Origin: Streptomyces canus
GTDB taxonomy: Bacteria > Actinomycetota > Actinomycetes > Streptomycetales > Streptomycetaceae
DNA length: 64,000 nt
Direction of reading: 5' to 3'
NCBI RefSeq assembly: GCF_030816965.1
Contig: NZ_JAUSYQ010000002.1
Location: 4,809,501-4,873,500 of the forward strand
Position numbers and translations under genes: made by a program. This document shows, piece by piece, positions 31,301 through 38,706 of this stretch (positions are counted from its first letter, which is position 1; every line of letters begins with the position of its first letter). Under the pieces are notes generated by a model. It saw only the letters and a program-made list of their open reading frames with translations. It had not been told where the DNA came from and ran no database searches.

Positions 31301-31786
31301 CATCTCGCCGAGCTGGGCGCCCTCACGGGAGAACACCTCACGCAGCCGGGCCCGCAGCGCCTCAACATCCTCCCCGGCATCGAGGCCGGCGCCCAGCTCG
31401 GTGACGGCAGCCTCGGTCAACCGGTCACCCACGGCCCGTAGAAGGTGCTCGGTGTCGGTGACGTAGGAGCCGAGGGAGGCGGGGAGACCGTCACCACGGT
31501 CGTGGCGGCCTGGCAAGTCGTCCCAGCCGTCGGGGAGTTCCGCGTCGACGTCGCTCGCCGCCTGCTGGCCGGCCGTTTCGGCGACACCGAGGAGGCGGCG
31601 CACGAGGCGCGGCATCCGGGACGTCCACATGCGGCCGATCTGGGCGAGGGAGAACCGGGCGGCGACGATCTCGCTCGCATCGGCGAGTTCGGCCGCTATC
31701 TCGGCGGCGACCTCGTCCAGGACGGCGCGCCCCTCGTCGGCGACGGTCTGTTCCGCCGCGGTGAGCGCATCGAGCAGGTCAGCCAC
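28376..31786 (-). CDS. fused head morphogenesis protein: MuF + 2H phosphoesterase + prohead protease + winged helix
   Basis: 1136 residues from GTG at 31786 (GGAGGTG upstream). Residues 150-252 are a MuF head morphogenesis domain (ERIARTESTRAWNAATLAAA ... WQTRRDSRVRDAH ... NCRCVL). Residues 310-460 carry the two H-x-T motifs of 2H phosphoesterases, HCTLWFLGDD (His319) and HVTGAYGAD (His419). About 480-720 is a prohead-protease-like region (LGVSVDLDDVDVQLVD; LRGATLVSMPAYDKARIVLD). A winged helix-like segment follows (LSNKLGMSLDQVHAHLNRAL). The C-terminal 300 residues include YGWVAQRGVPHAAHGRKVTI and a coiled tail. Each part is usually a separate protein or a two-way fusion. It probably acts on the scaffolded capsid and the injected DNA or RNA. 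Confidence 0.75.
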   Translation of the reverse strand: MADLLDALTAAEQTVADEGRAVLDEVAAEIAAELADASEIVAARFSLAQIGRMWTSRMPRLVRRLLGVAETAGQQAASDVDAELPDGWDDLPGRHDRGDGLPASLGSYVTDTEHLLRAVGDRLTEAAVTELGAGLDAGEDVEALRARLREVFSREGAQLGEMREERIARTESTRAWNAATLAAAEDLTGEGRPLVKQWQTRRDSRVRDAHDDVDGQLRLLGEAFTVSGVAMAYPGDPAAPPQLTVNCRCVLRLAAEQQASAYESQEPSPAAFADPRNSRDEAAAADGSHLIGGMIALLPRDEDARFLALPDGEDAGELHCTLWFLGDDVSQWTDDQRNELVEDVRAQAAALSGPVVARAFGVNHWNPDSDNPAWVWAVGDDGDHDGPGLYDARSLAVQALEGTHDRPETPVQHTPWVAHVTGAYGADTWPFEAMCERLGAITFDRIRLAFAGDHYDIPLGPAEEEPPMATPVQAETETPPPPPVRTWSTPDGAALAYEDEQTGDGRVFTPNALFWDSGGPWPLQYAEAMGQGHNGAELAGAIQTLGRAGNRITGTGVLYMTQPAGFDAAMLLDQEAPLGVSVDLDDVDVQLVDTTPQPEDDEAEPAFLEASFASASVMRLADGAWMITARSRAEWTASGVEMAHSARSVMLFTSPGGTITGATARRVFGDQITAAAGDSDPGDGVVFHEEKSGDYLVRITRARLRGATLVSMPAYDKARIVLDPPDEQTASAPVLVASSSDGHERVVTYVRTSPTPVGPRHLSNKLGMSLDQVHAHLNRALEVGSLVRIARGLYVGASTLPEGPITAAAPDDTEPAPLSADEATAAAALDALYEERGADIVASAWQVMQTEDPMPAAWFREPTPEELPPGSGGVHIVGGRAYGWVAQRGVPHAAHGRKVTIEKLAQRGLDFSHFLRTQFRLDDGSEVRAGAMTMNVGHHRDGYECETASCQFDDSRTVAAVVTVGMNEGGLWFSGAAAPWLSPWDRTVFQACQPSYHMTRGGDGRWQLKAVLSVPVPGHSSPLTAAAVVDRSNLALTAAAAVIDETTVTASEPLVSEPEPEPEHAPARDEAPAPYVGEITAALLEPAFLDQFADALKTREEQRAVAARAELAELTARLAPLRAELAATAAPQPERN

Positions 31787-31979
31787 GGTTCACCTCCGGG
31801 GCGTCGGGGTCGTCGCAGAACTCGCAGACGGCGACGGTGCTGATGTACGTCACTCCGGTCGGGAAGAGCGCGTGCACGTCGACGGCGAGGGCACTGTTCG
31901 CCTTGCAGTCCGGGCACCACTTCGGCCGTGGCCGGCTGGTGGCCACGGTGACGGTGACGTGCGCCTCCCGGGAGTTCAT
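31779..31979 (-). CDS. small zinc-ribbon protein
   Basis: 66 residues. The ATG overlaps the portal stop (ATGA at 31976-31979) and its end overlaps the next start by 8 nt. Two CxxC pairs (WCPDCKAN and VCEFCDDP) about 35 residues apart form a zinc ribbon. The strands between them are VDVHALFPTGVTYISTVAV. Tight overlaps on both sides show it is translated with the portal and head proteins. Confidence 0.7.
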   Translation of the reverse strand: MNSREAHVTVTVATSRPRPKWCPDCKANSALAVDVHALFPTGVTYISTVAVCEFCDDPDAPEVNRG

Positions 31980-33724
31980 GCGGCCTCGGAGATGCACGGG
32001 GCGCGCAGCACCCGCACGGTGTCCTCGTACGTGTGCGGGTGCCGGGCCGCGAACAGCGCTCGCGCGTAGTCGTCGAGGACGCCGGTGAGACATTCCGGGT
32101 TGAGGCCGTAGCGGGAGGCGATCTCTGGGACGCGCACCCACGCCCCGTCGAAGAGGTGCCAGGCGTCGATCATGTCCGGCTCTACCGGGAACACGGTGTG
32201 CAGCTCGGCAGGCACGATGTCGCGGGCGCGGGCGCGTTCGGAGCGGGGGCAGGCCGGCTTGTTCCGCAGGCGCTCCCCCGCGGCCTGGAGGGCGGCCCAG
32301 ATCAGCCCGTCGACGGCGGCCAGGACGCGTTCAGGGTGGGCGGCCGAGGCGGGAAGGGTGTCGGGGATGCTGGTGGTCTCTCCCACGGGCAGGGTCGTCA
32401 CGTTGCTCGGCGTCTCCTCTTCGGCGTTGCCCTCGGTGTCGTCGGGGTCGTCGGTGGTGGTCTTACGCGCTGCGGTCTCGGCCGCGGTGGGGGCGTCGGC
32501 TTCGTCGAAGCCGGTCTCACGGCGGGCGGCAGCGGCGGAGATCAGGCCGGCCTGGAACGCTTCGAGGGCGGTCTGGGCGCGGTTGGCCTGGACGCGGAGC
32601 TGGCTCGTGTCGTACCAGACGAGCCACTCGTCGGCGTCCTCCAGGCCCTGGTCCTCAAGGAGGGGGCGGAGCCACTGGGTGGTCAGGGCGAACGCGACGA
32701 GCGCGAGACGCGGCTCGACACCGAGACGAACAGCCTCGGCGGAAATCGCCCAGGCGGACCAGTGGTTCGCCTCAGAGAGACCCAACAAGATCTCGGCGGG
32801 GACTTCCAAGCCGTTGGCGAAGCGGCGGATCGCCTCGTCCCGCAACCGCAGGGCGAGTTCGTCGAAGTTCGACTCGAACGACATCCACTTGATGTCGCTG
32901 ATCACCTCGGCGGGCACTTCCAAGATGATCGGCACCGTCGCCGCCGCGCTGTCCGGTTCACGGATCGCGGTGGAGGCGACCTCGAGGAACACTTCCAGCA
33001 GGTCGTCCTCTGCGTCGCCGGCCGTGCCGGGCGAGGTGGGGAACCTGGTGCCCTTGGGGACGAGCAACACACCCCTGCCGGTGATGCGGGAGCGGGCGAT
33101 GGCGGCGACGGCCGCGTTGAGGAGCTGGAGTTCTTCGAGGAGGACGAGGCTGGAGCGGACGGGACTGTCGGCTTCGATGTGCCGGTCGGGGGACGGCTTC
33201 CACACGCGGATCGCGATGGGTGCCATCGGATCGGGTTCGGCGTCCGGGTCGTACGGCGGGATCGGTATGTCTTCGCCGTCGATCTCGACGGTCATCTTCC
33301 CGCCGCTCTGCTGCTTCACCTCGCGGGTGGACAGGACCCGCCAGTCGTAGCCGTCGACGTTGTCGGTCTTGTCGACGGTGGGCCGGACGACAATCCAGCC
33401 TTCCCCGGCTACGACGAGGTGGGGGCCGAAGTCGCCGAGGAGCTGGGACTGCCCGTCGGGGCCGCCTGCGATCTCCCGGACGATCTCACTGGCCGGGTGG
33501 TTGTCGGGGGCGCGTTCGATGGTGCCGTCGTCGGCACGGCGCCCGGCGTACAGGGTGGCGCCGCCCATGGCGTTGCCGACCCACGTTCCAGCGAACCGCA
33601 CTTCGGGGACGTCCTTGAAGTGCTTCCACGCCTCTTGCTGCCATGAGGAGTCGCTTCTGCTGGCCCTGCTCTTGGTGGTCTTGACGCTGTAGCGGGAGGC
33701 TGCCGCGGTGAGCTGACGGGGCAC
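31976..33724 (-). CDS. portal protein
   Basis: 582 residues from GTG at 33724. The features are those of actinophage portals. They include SRYSVKTTKSRASRSDSSWQ at the start, FAGTWVGNAMGGATLYAGRR, and a clip-like DWRVLSTREVKQQ with the phrase IAIRVWKPSPDRHIEADSPV. The segment ELQLLNAAVAAIARSRITGR precedes a stem region with LRLRDEAIRRFANGLEVPAE. ILLGLSEANHWSAWAISAEAV is a near-universal portal segment. The C-terminal 130 residues (Thr/Asp-rich linker, then EPDMIDAWHLFDGAWVRVP) are an extension. It lies upstream of the MuF fusion, as usual, but is separated from terminase by the control region. Confidence 0.88.
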   Translation of the reverse strand: MPRQLTAAASRYSVKTTKSRASRSDSSWQQEAWKHFKDVPEVRFAGTWVGNAMGGATLYAGRRADDGTIERAPDNHPASEIVREIAGGPDGQSQLLGDFGPHLVVAGEGWIVVRPTVDKTDNVDGYDWRVLSTREVKQQSGGKMTVEIDGEDIPIPPYDPDAEPDPMAPIAIRVWKPSPDRHIEADSPVRSSLVLLEELQLLNAAVAAIARSRITGRGVLLVPKGTRFPTSPGTAGDAEDDLLEVFLEVASTAIREPDSAAATVPIILEVPAEVISDIKWMSFESNFDELALRLRDEAIRRFANGLEVPAEILLGLSEANHWSAWAISAEAVRLGVEPRLALVAFALTTQWLRPLLEDQGLEDADEWLVWYDTSQLRVQANRAQTALEAFQAGLISAAAARRETGFDEADAPTAAETAARKTTTDDPDDTEGNAEEETPSNVTTLPVGETTSIPDTLPASAAHPERVLAAVDGLIWAALQAAGERLRNKPACPRSERARARDIVPAELHTVFPVEPDMIDAWHLFDGAWVRVPEIASRYGLNPECLTGVLDDYARALFAARHPHTYEDTVRVLRAPCISEAA

Positions 33725-33727
33725 AGG

Positions 33728-34060
33728 TCACCCGCTGAACGTGTCGTCGCGGCGGTTGAGCAGTGCTTGCACTCCAGCGATGGAGAACCACTCGATGCCG
33801 TGGACGATCCACGGGGCCTGGTCCCAGCTGTCGGTGGCGAGGAGGTACACGAGGAGCGTGATCCCGGACAGCCACCAGCCGAGGCAGTACACGCAGCTGA
33901 TCAGCTGGATCAGGAAGGAGCGCGGCTTGGAGTCGAGGTTGTTCGCCTGCCAGGCGGCGAGCCGCTCCCGCGCCGGGTCGAGGATCGTGTCATGGACGCC
34001 GAGCTGAGTCGCGCGGTACGCGGCGAAGCCAAGCACTGCGAGCACGGGCAGAGAAATCAC
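33728..34060 (-). CDS. DUF1360-like small membrane protein
   Basis: 110 residues from GTG at 34060 with GGAGGCGG upstream. It has an N-terminal helix (ISLPVLAVLGFAAYRATQL), then DTILDPARERL, a conserved CVYCLGWWLSGITLLVYLLA helix with C-x2-C, and a C-terminal segment IEWFSIAGVQALLNRRDD. This is the layout of DUF1360 proteins, which occur in phages and in Bacillus (YjcA). A role in lysis or membrane has been supposed but not shown. It is the first gene of the head operon. Confidence 0.7.
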   Translation of the reverse strand: MISLPVLAVLGFAAYRATQLGVHDTILDPARERLAAWQANNLDSKPRSFLIQLISCVYCLGWWLSGITLLVYLLATDSWDQAPWIVHGIEWFSIAGVQALLNRRDDTFSG

Positions 34061-34109
34061 GAACCGCCTCCGGTGAAGATCCCCAGGTCAAGAAACGGCG
34101 GTAAGGATA

Positions 34110-34145
34110 CTGCGCAGCACTACGTGCGTAGTGCGCAGGACTACG
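34110..34145. promoter_or_regulatory. paired 21-bp repeats, candidate operator
   Basis: Two 15-mers, CTGCGCAGCACTACG (34110-34124) and GTGCGCAGGACTACG (34131-34145), start 21 bp apart. Between them they also form an inverted repeat, GCACTAC / GTAGTGC. They lie between the XRE regulator and the head operon start, a natural place for repressor sites. Confidence 0.55.
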
Positions 34146-34302
34146 AGGGGCAGGCGGTGTCAGCCGTGCTTGCGGCTGGCCGAGGGTGCCCTGCGCGAGA
34201 TCGAGGGCGTCACATGCCCACCATCAACACAGACGCCGAACCTCGACACTCCTGTCGCTTGGACACCAGCGCCGCGGGACGCGGGCATCCTGGCTCCCAG
34301 TC

Positions 34303-34971
34303 TCAGAAGGGCGGAATCTCTGCCTTGTACGTCCAGTATGAACTGGCCTTCTCGGAATCTGCGGGCACCTCAAGGTCGTCGACCTGCAGATACGTGCGCG
34401 GAGGCGTTAGGCCACGTCTGACCATTTCCTCCCTCAGCCCTTTCAACTCAAGCTTCAGGTGATAGGCGCGTTCCTTTTGCGATTCGGCATCGACAGCTGA
34501 CATCTCCCACAAGCCCTTAGCGTCTTCGTTGATGTCCTTGTAGATGCCGCTGATCAGGTTCTCCAGCCAGCGGTGGGTACGGGCCACGGTCAGGGCCCAT
34601 TCGTCCTTGGGTAGGCCGTCGAGACTCGACCTCCGGTGAATGGTGATGACGCCTGAGAACCAATTGACCGCGCGAATGGGATCGATCCAGCGATTAGGGA
34701 GATGCTCCACTTCTTCCACATACCCGGCAGGAATGATCAGCGCGATGGGCGGCACCCCTAGGGCCTGCGCAAGCGCCACGGTCTCCGCTACCGAGATGTT
34801 GGTCCGCCGCCCGTTCTCGATGTTGGAGATCACGGTGCGAGGGATCGGAGTGCCGAGCTCCTCGCAGGCGTCCGACAACTGCTGCGCGCTCATACCGCGA
34901 GCCAATCTGTGGCGTCGGATCTCCCGGGCGATCCCCGTGCCGACACGCGACATCCAGTCCGGTTGCTCCAT
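34303..34971 (-). CDS. XRE-family transcriptional regulator (candidate phage repressor)
   Basis: 222 residues from ATG at 34971, with a leaderless-type promoter directly upstream. The HTH lies at about residues 12-70 (IAREIRRHRLARGMSAQQLS, then IPRTVISNIENGRRTNISVA, ETVALAQALGVPPIALIIP). A C-terminal helical domain follows (WLENLISGIYKDINEDAKGL, KERAYHLKLELKGLREEMVR). There is no LexA-like protease domain. Streptomyces has many such proteins. Here it is the only DNA-binding repressor-like gene in the window and lies between packaging and head genes with repeats nearby, so a role in lysogeny control is plausible but unproven. Confidence 0.7.
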   Translation of the reverse strand: MEQPDWMSRVGTGIAREIRRHRLARGMSAQQLSDACEELGTPIPRTVISNIENGRRTNISVAETVALAQALGVPPIALIIPAGYVEEVEHLPNRWIDPIRAVNWFSGVITIHRRSSLDGLPKDEWALTVARTHRWLENLISGIYKDINEDAKGLWEMSAVDAESQKERAYHLKLELKGLREEMVRRGLTPPRTYLQVDDLEVPADSEKASSYWTYKAEIPPF

Positions 34972-34979
34972 ATCGACGC

Positions 34980-35008
34980 AAGATACGGCAGATGTTGCGC
35001 CATGTCGA
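34980..35008 (-). promoter_or_regulatory. sigma-70-type promoter of the XRE gene
   Basis: Minus strand: -35 TCGACA (35008-35003), 17-nt spacer, -10 TATCTT (34985-34980). The start ATG at 34971 is 8 nt beyond the -10, so the transcript is probably leaderless, which agrees with the absence of a ribosome site. Confidence 0.6.
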
Positions 35009-35043
35009 GTGGTGCCGTAGGGTCCACCCACTCGCCGAATCAA

Positions 35044-35565
35044 ACAGATTCAGCTACGGCTGAGAGTTGCGTCAAAATGACCCAACCAGAAGCACCAGAC
35101 GGGGAGGCGCGCCATCCCGGCCCTGTCGCTACTCCTCGTCTGGGACTTCTTGCGGCTCGTCGAACAAGGGCATCTGAGCGTGCTACTTGGAGGCCTCAGA
35201 CAGGAGCGAGATGCGAGCCCCCAAGGGCGACTACGAGCTCAACGGCTCGGGGACTGCAGCCGGGCGGACTGGCGCGTCGCCGAGTTCGACAAGCGCATCA
35301 AGACGGGCATCTGCACCCGTGTCGTGGACGTGGATCTTCAGCGACGCCAAGTTCACCGCCGAGCTCCACCGCGACACGCCATAGGCACTCCAATCCACAG
35401 GTAAGAGATGCAATGGCGCTTCATCACTTACGAAAACCCACGGTGGGGGCGCGCAGCGGGCACCTGAAGAAGCAATCCTGGGGCGACTGCGTACTTTTTC
35501 TTCCTCACAGGCTGGGGACGGGTAAGCCTGCTGGTCAAAGCCACCTTTTGGTGTTGCGTGCCACG
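35044..35565. other. region without an intact gene
   Basis: Coding-like fragments appear in two different plus frames (MRAPKGDYELNGSG at about 35211 and DWRVAEFDKRIKTGI at about 35270), which suggests a frameshifted old gene. No product was recognised. It leads into the DnaA-box cluster. Confidence 0.35.
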
Positions 35566-35654
35566 TCGTCCACAGGCTCGTACCGGGCTCGTCCACAGCT
35601 GAGACTCAACTGTCCCCAGAGGTACGGGCATTGTCCCCAGACCCCTGTGGACGG
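35566..35654. other. DnaA-box-like cluster, putative replication origin
   Basis: Five 9-mers close to the Streptomyces DnaA box TTGTCCACA: TCGTCCACA at 35566 and 35589, CTGTCCCCA at 35610, TTGTCCCCA at 35631 and, inverted, CCGTCCACA (TGTGGACGG on the plus strand) at 35646. The first four start 23, 21 and 21 bp apart. Each has one or two mismatches. A parS site follows 90 bp later. This is a plausible plasmid-type origin, though binding is not shown. Confidence 0.55.
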
Positions 35655-35743
35655 CCAGATTGGCCGACGGTCCGGCGCGTGCCACTATCAGCAGGCCGAG
35701 CGGCTGTACTGCTCCTTCGATCAAGGCAGTTGCCGCTGAGCAC

Positions 35744-35757
35744 GTTTCACGTGAAAC
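35744..35757. promoter_or_regulatory. parS partition site
   Basis: Perfect 14-bp palindrome GTTTCACGTGAAAC, the chromosomal ParB binding site of Streptomyces and most bacteria. It sits in a noncoding stretch next to the DnaA-box cluster. Confidence 0.88.
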
Positions 35758-35947
35758 AACGCGGACGCACCGGCCTGCACGTAAGCGGAGTTGGGCGTCT
35801 CATTTGTCAGGGTCGTGCCGTAGAAACGACACGCCAGACAAGATGCAGGGCTTCAACTGCCCCGCTGCAACGACCGAGTCACTCCCCGGACGTACCCCGG
35901 TTTTGTCAGTGCTGCACTACAGACTAGTTCTCGGCGGCCTTTCGGGC

Positions 35948-35970
35948 GCCGCCGCCAAAACGGCGGCGGC
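35948..35970. terminator. GC hairpin
   Basis: Perfect 9-bp stem GCCGCCGCC / GGCGGCGGC with loop AAAAC, about 65 bp before the small plus-strand gene. Terminator or attenuator candidate. Confidence 0.55.
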
Positions 35971-36034
35971 CCCCTGTTGCGAGCAGGAGGCCACCGACTT
36001 CGACAGCAAGAACCGACGACCTGAGGAGGTCACG

Positions 36035-36262
36035 ATTCCCACCGAAAACGAGCCTACGGGCTCCCACTGTCAAAGCAACTCTGACCAGCACCTTGAGGGC
36101 CCGCCCCTCGGTGAGAAGCCGCAGAACAGGCGGCTGAGCCCAGCCCGGATGCGTGCGCGCCGGCTGCTGGACACCGCGAGCGATGAACTCGTACGGCTGG
36201 CGGTTAAGGCGTCCGTGACGGGCGTGTTCGCGGGGGCGGTCTACTGGTTCGAGCACCGCTGA
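36035..36262 (+). CDS. small membrane protein, apparent ATT start
   Basis: 75 residues. A perfect GAGGAGG ribosome site ends 5-6 nt before ATT at 36035, and no ATG, GTG or TTG lies nearby in frame, so a rare ATT start is proposed. The N-terminus is polar (PTENEPTGSHCQSNSDQHLE), then a basic segment (RRLSPARMRARRLL) and one C-terminal helix (LAVKASVTGVFAGAVYWFEH). It resembles the short membrane proteins of Streptomyces plasmids in size and layout, but no family was recognised. Confidence 0.45.
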   Translation: MPTENEPTGSHCQSNSDQHLEGPPLGEKPQNRRLSPARMRARRLLDTASDELVRLAVKASVTGVFAGAVYWFEHR

Positions 36263-36780
36263 ACGGGGCCGCCTTGAGGTGCCCGAGGTGCCTCCAGGCG
36301 GCCCACCCTGCCAGCACTACAAGATGGGCCACCTCGCGAAGGACGAGGTGCGCATCCTTCGGCTCCTCCAGTTCGAGAACGCGGGGGCGGCTCCCGGCCA
36401 CTACCTAGCCGTCGGTGCACGAAGGCCACTTGCCTACCGCCCACTCGGGCCAGCACGCCTGTGTGGTGGAAATCTCTTTTTGTCCACGCCGGAGCAGACC
36501 CCAAAATCTGTGACCTGCGACAACCCGATAAAGCTGCGGTCAAATCGCAGATTTCCGTGAAGCGACTGCAGATTCCCGCGATCAGATATCCACGTTTCCG
36601 CAGGTCAGAGCCTTATATCTCCCCTCTCACACCTGGGGATGACCTAAGCTCGGAAACGAGACCGCGAATTTGTGGAACGACAAAGGGAAGCGCTCGGTGG
36701 CACCGCGAAGAGCCTTTTACCGAGAACTTCCCTGCCGTGCCACGGTCGCACCATTCGAGAAACGAGAGGGCAGCAAAACC
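36263..36780. other. low-GC intergenic region with short repeats
   Basis: No confident gene. The part 36470-36670 is clearly less GC-rich than the rest. It contains a repeated GCAGATTyCCG (GCAGATTTCCG at about 36547 and GCAGATTCCCG at about 36568) inside a longer similar context (GCGACTGCAGATTCCCGCG; AAATCGCAGATTTCCGTG). This looks like a control region for the small membrane protein gene that follows. Confidence 0.45.
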
Positions 36781-37032
36781 GTGACCACTACCGACGGTAC
36801 CCCACTGCGGGTACCCAACCCGGAGACACCGCAGCCTGCGCACCTGCCAGAGCCGGAGATGCCTACCCGGCCTTCCTCGGCTCTGGCGTGGGCCCAACTC
36901 GCTCTGTGCACCGCGAGCGTCATCTGCGGCGTCATCATCGGCCTCACGTGCTCGATCACGTTAGGGGCTGCCCTGGCGAGCGCCGGCGTCAGTGGCGCCG
37001 GCATCCGCATCGTCATCAACGTCCGCCGATAA
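36781..37032 (+). CDS. small membrane protein, plasmid-spread-like
   Basis: 83 residues from GTG at 36781 with GAGAGGG about 10 nt upstream. A Pro-rich N-terminus (TPLRVPNPETPQPAHLPEPE) is followed by two hydrophobic helices (ALAWAQLALCTASVICGVII, GLTCSITLGAALASAGVSGA) and a basic end. Size, proline-rich start and paired helices resemble the small Spd-type or holin-like proteins of Streptomyces mobile elements. It faces the terminase gene head-on, with a hairpin between. Function unknown. Confidence 0.55.
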   Translation: MTTTDGTPLRVPNPETPQPAHLPEPEMPTRPSSALAWAQLALCTASVICGVIIGLTCSITLGAALASAGVSGAGIRIVINVRR

Positions 37033-37045
37033 CTGCACAGGCTGA

Positions 37046-37077
37046 CGGCCCGGTACAGAGAGAGCGGTACCGGGCCG
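37046..37077. terminator. bidirectional hairpin terminator
   Basis: Perfect 11-bp stem CGGCCCGGTAC / GTACCGGGCCG with a 10-nt loop, between the convergent ends of the small membrane protein gene and the terminase gene. Confidence 0.8.
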
Positions 37078-37103
37078 CTGCCGTCTCAGCCACGGCAGCG
37101 CCT

Positions 37104-38702
37104 TCATCGGCCGATACGGCGCCCGTACGGGGCCGCCGGCCGGTTCTGCTGCACGGCGCCCGGTAGACCGCTCCGGGCAGCTCCGCCAGCTTCAGGGGCC
37201 TGCGGGAGCGGGGCGTGCACGATGGCGCCCGCGTTGGCTTCCGGGATCAGCCCGTACACGAGGATGCAGGACGCGTCGATACGGCCGGGGCTGTCGGGGT
37301 CGGTGGGCTGCCACGTCGCCCACTCGCGTTCCATGTCGGGGAACAGGCCACCGAAGCGGACCTTGTCCTGCACCATCTGCTGGGCGATCGGCTCCGCCCG
37401 CAGCAGCTTGCCCTGCTTCGCGCGCACGGGCGCGATGGCGGGCATGAGGACGTTCTTCGGGATCTCCCCCTCGCGCTGGAGCGCCTCCCACGACGTCTGG
37501 ATCGCCAGGACACACATGTCCCGGCCGAAGTTCCACTCGACGTAGATGATCGCCGCGTTGGTCCGGTAGGCGAGGCGGCAGGCCGCCGTCGACCACTCGG
37601 CCGACGACATGGGCGCGGAGACGTCGTCGGTGATCCACACGCGGCCGTCGTCGCCGAGGAAGCCGCCGATGACGCCGGCGACGTCGCGGCCGCCGCCGGA
37701 GGGGTCGATGGAGACGGCGATCTTCTGTGGTTCCACGGGGGTGGTGGTGTCGCGGAGCAGGCGCAGCAGGTCCTCGGACACGAGCGCTCCTTCACCGGGC
37801 TGGGGGTCGCCCTGGTAGAGGGCGTGCCAGTCACGGACGATCGACGTGGCCTTCTTCTGCGCCCACCACGCCTTCAGTCGCGCGACGGCACGGGTGGGGA
37901 TCTTCGGGTGGGGCAGCGGCTCCCCGGGTTCACGGCCGAGCGGGTCGTCCCCGAACTTGGGGTCGGCGACCGCGGGGAGGTGAATCACCTTCCACCGGCC
38001 GCCGTCCTCGATGCGGCCCTCTTCCTGGATGCGGCGGCCGGCGAAGTCGTCCGGGTGCCAGCGGGTCTGGATCGCCACCACGGCGCTCCGGTCGGGCTGG
38101 AGGCGGGACAGGGCCGCCGACGAGTACCAGTCGTGCAGGGCGCGCCGCGCGGCCTCGGATTCGGCGTCGGCGCGGTCCTTGTGCGGGTCGTCGATGATCA
38201 GCAGGTTCACGTCGAAGCCGGTGAGGCCCTTACCGACGGACACGGAGCGGCAGCCGCCGCCCTTGGTGATCTCCCAGTCCTGCATCGCCCCGGAGCCGGG
38301 TTTCATCCGCAGCTCCCACTCGTCGCCGAAGTCCTCGACGTAGCCGCGGATCCTCTTGCCGCGCCGCAGCGCCAGGTCGTCGCCGTACGAGGTGACGGCG
38401 ACCTTGTCCTCCGGGTAGGTGCACAGCCACCAGAACGGAAACCACTCCGCGACCGTCGTGCTCTTCCCGACCTGGGGCGGGGTCAGGATCAGCAGCCGGT
38501 CGTACTCGCCCCGGCCCACCTCGGCGAGGGAGTCGCCGATGAGCTTCAGGTGTGGGCGTAGCCGGAACCGGCGGTCGAGGCCGCGGGCGAGCGTCACCGG
38601 ATCTCGTAGCAGGTCAGCGCTCATGGCCCGGCGTGCCGCCTCCAGCTGCCGGTAGACCTCCTCGTCGTCCAGGTGCTCCAGCTCGTCCACGGCCGTCGTC
38701 AC
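37104..38702 (-). CDS. terL: terminase large subunit
   Basis: 532 residues from GTG at 38702, about 10 nt after GAGGAGG. The ATPase domain has Walker A TPPQVGKST (about 74-82), Walker B LLIIDDPHKD (about 168-177) and the coupling motif AVVAIQTRWHPDD. The nuclease half starts at about 330 with KIAVSIDPSGGGRD and continues with IIYVEWNFGRDM and FPDMEREWATWQPTDPDSPG. It packages DNA into the head through the portal. It follows the small subunit directly. Portal is 3.4 kb further on, beyond the control region, instead of adjacent as is usual. Confidence 0.93.
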   Translation of the reverse strand: MTTAVDELEHLDDEEVYRQLEAARRAMSADLLRDPVTLARGLDRRFRLRPHLKLIGDSLAEVGRGEYDRLLILTPPQVGKSTTVAEWFPFWWLCTYPEDKVAVTSYGDDLALRRGKRIRGYVEDFGDEWELRMKPGSGAMQDWEITKGGGCRSVSVGKGLTGFDVNLLIIDDPHKDRADAESEAARRALHDWYSSAALSRLQPDRSAVVAIQTRWHPDDFAGRRIQEEGRIEDGGRWKVIHLPAVADPKFGDDPLGREPGEPLPHPKIPTRAVARLKAWWAQKKATSIVRDWHALYQGDPQPGEGALVSEDLLRLLRDTTTPVEPQKIAVSIDPSGGGRDVAGVIGGFLGDDGRVWITDDVSAPMSSAEWSTAACRLAYRTNAAIIYVEWNFGRDMCVLAIQTSWEALQREGEIPKNVLMPAIAPVRAKQGKLLRAEPIAQQMVQDKVRFGGLFPDMEREWATWQPTDPDSPGRIDASCILVYGLIPEANAGAIVHAPLPQAPEAGGAARSGLPGAVQQNRPAAPYGRRIGR

Positions 38703-38706
38703 GGGC

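Noticed and set aside
35044..35420. Replication initiator gene next to the origin-like cluster
   Set aside because: Fragments in two frames do not join into one protein and I could not match them to a known initiator family with confidence.
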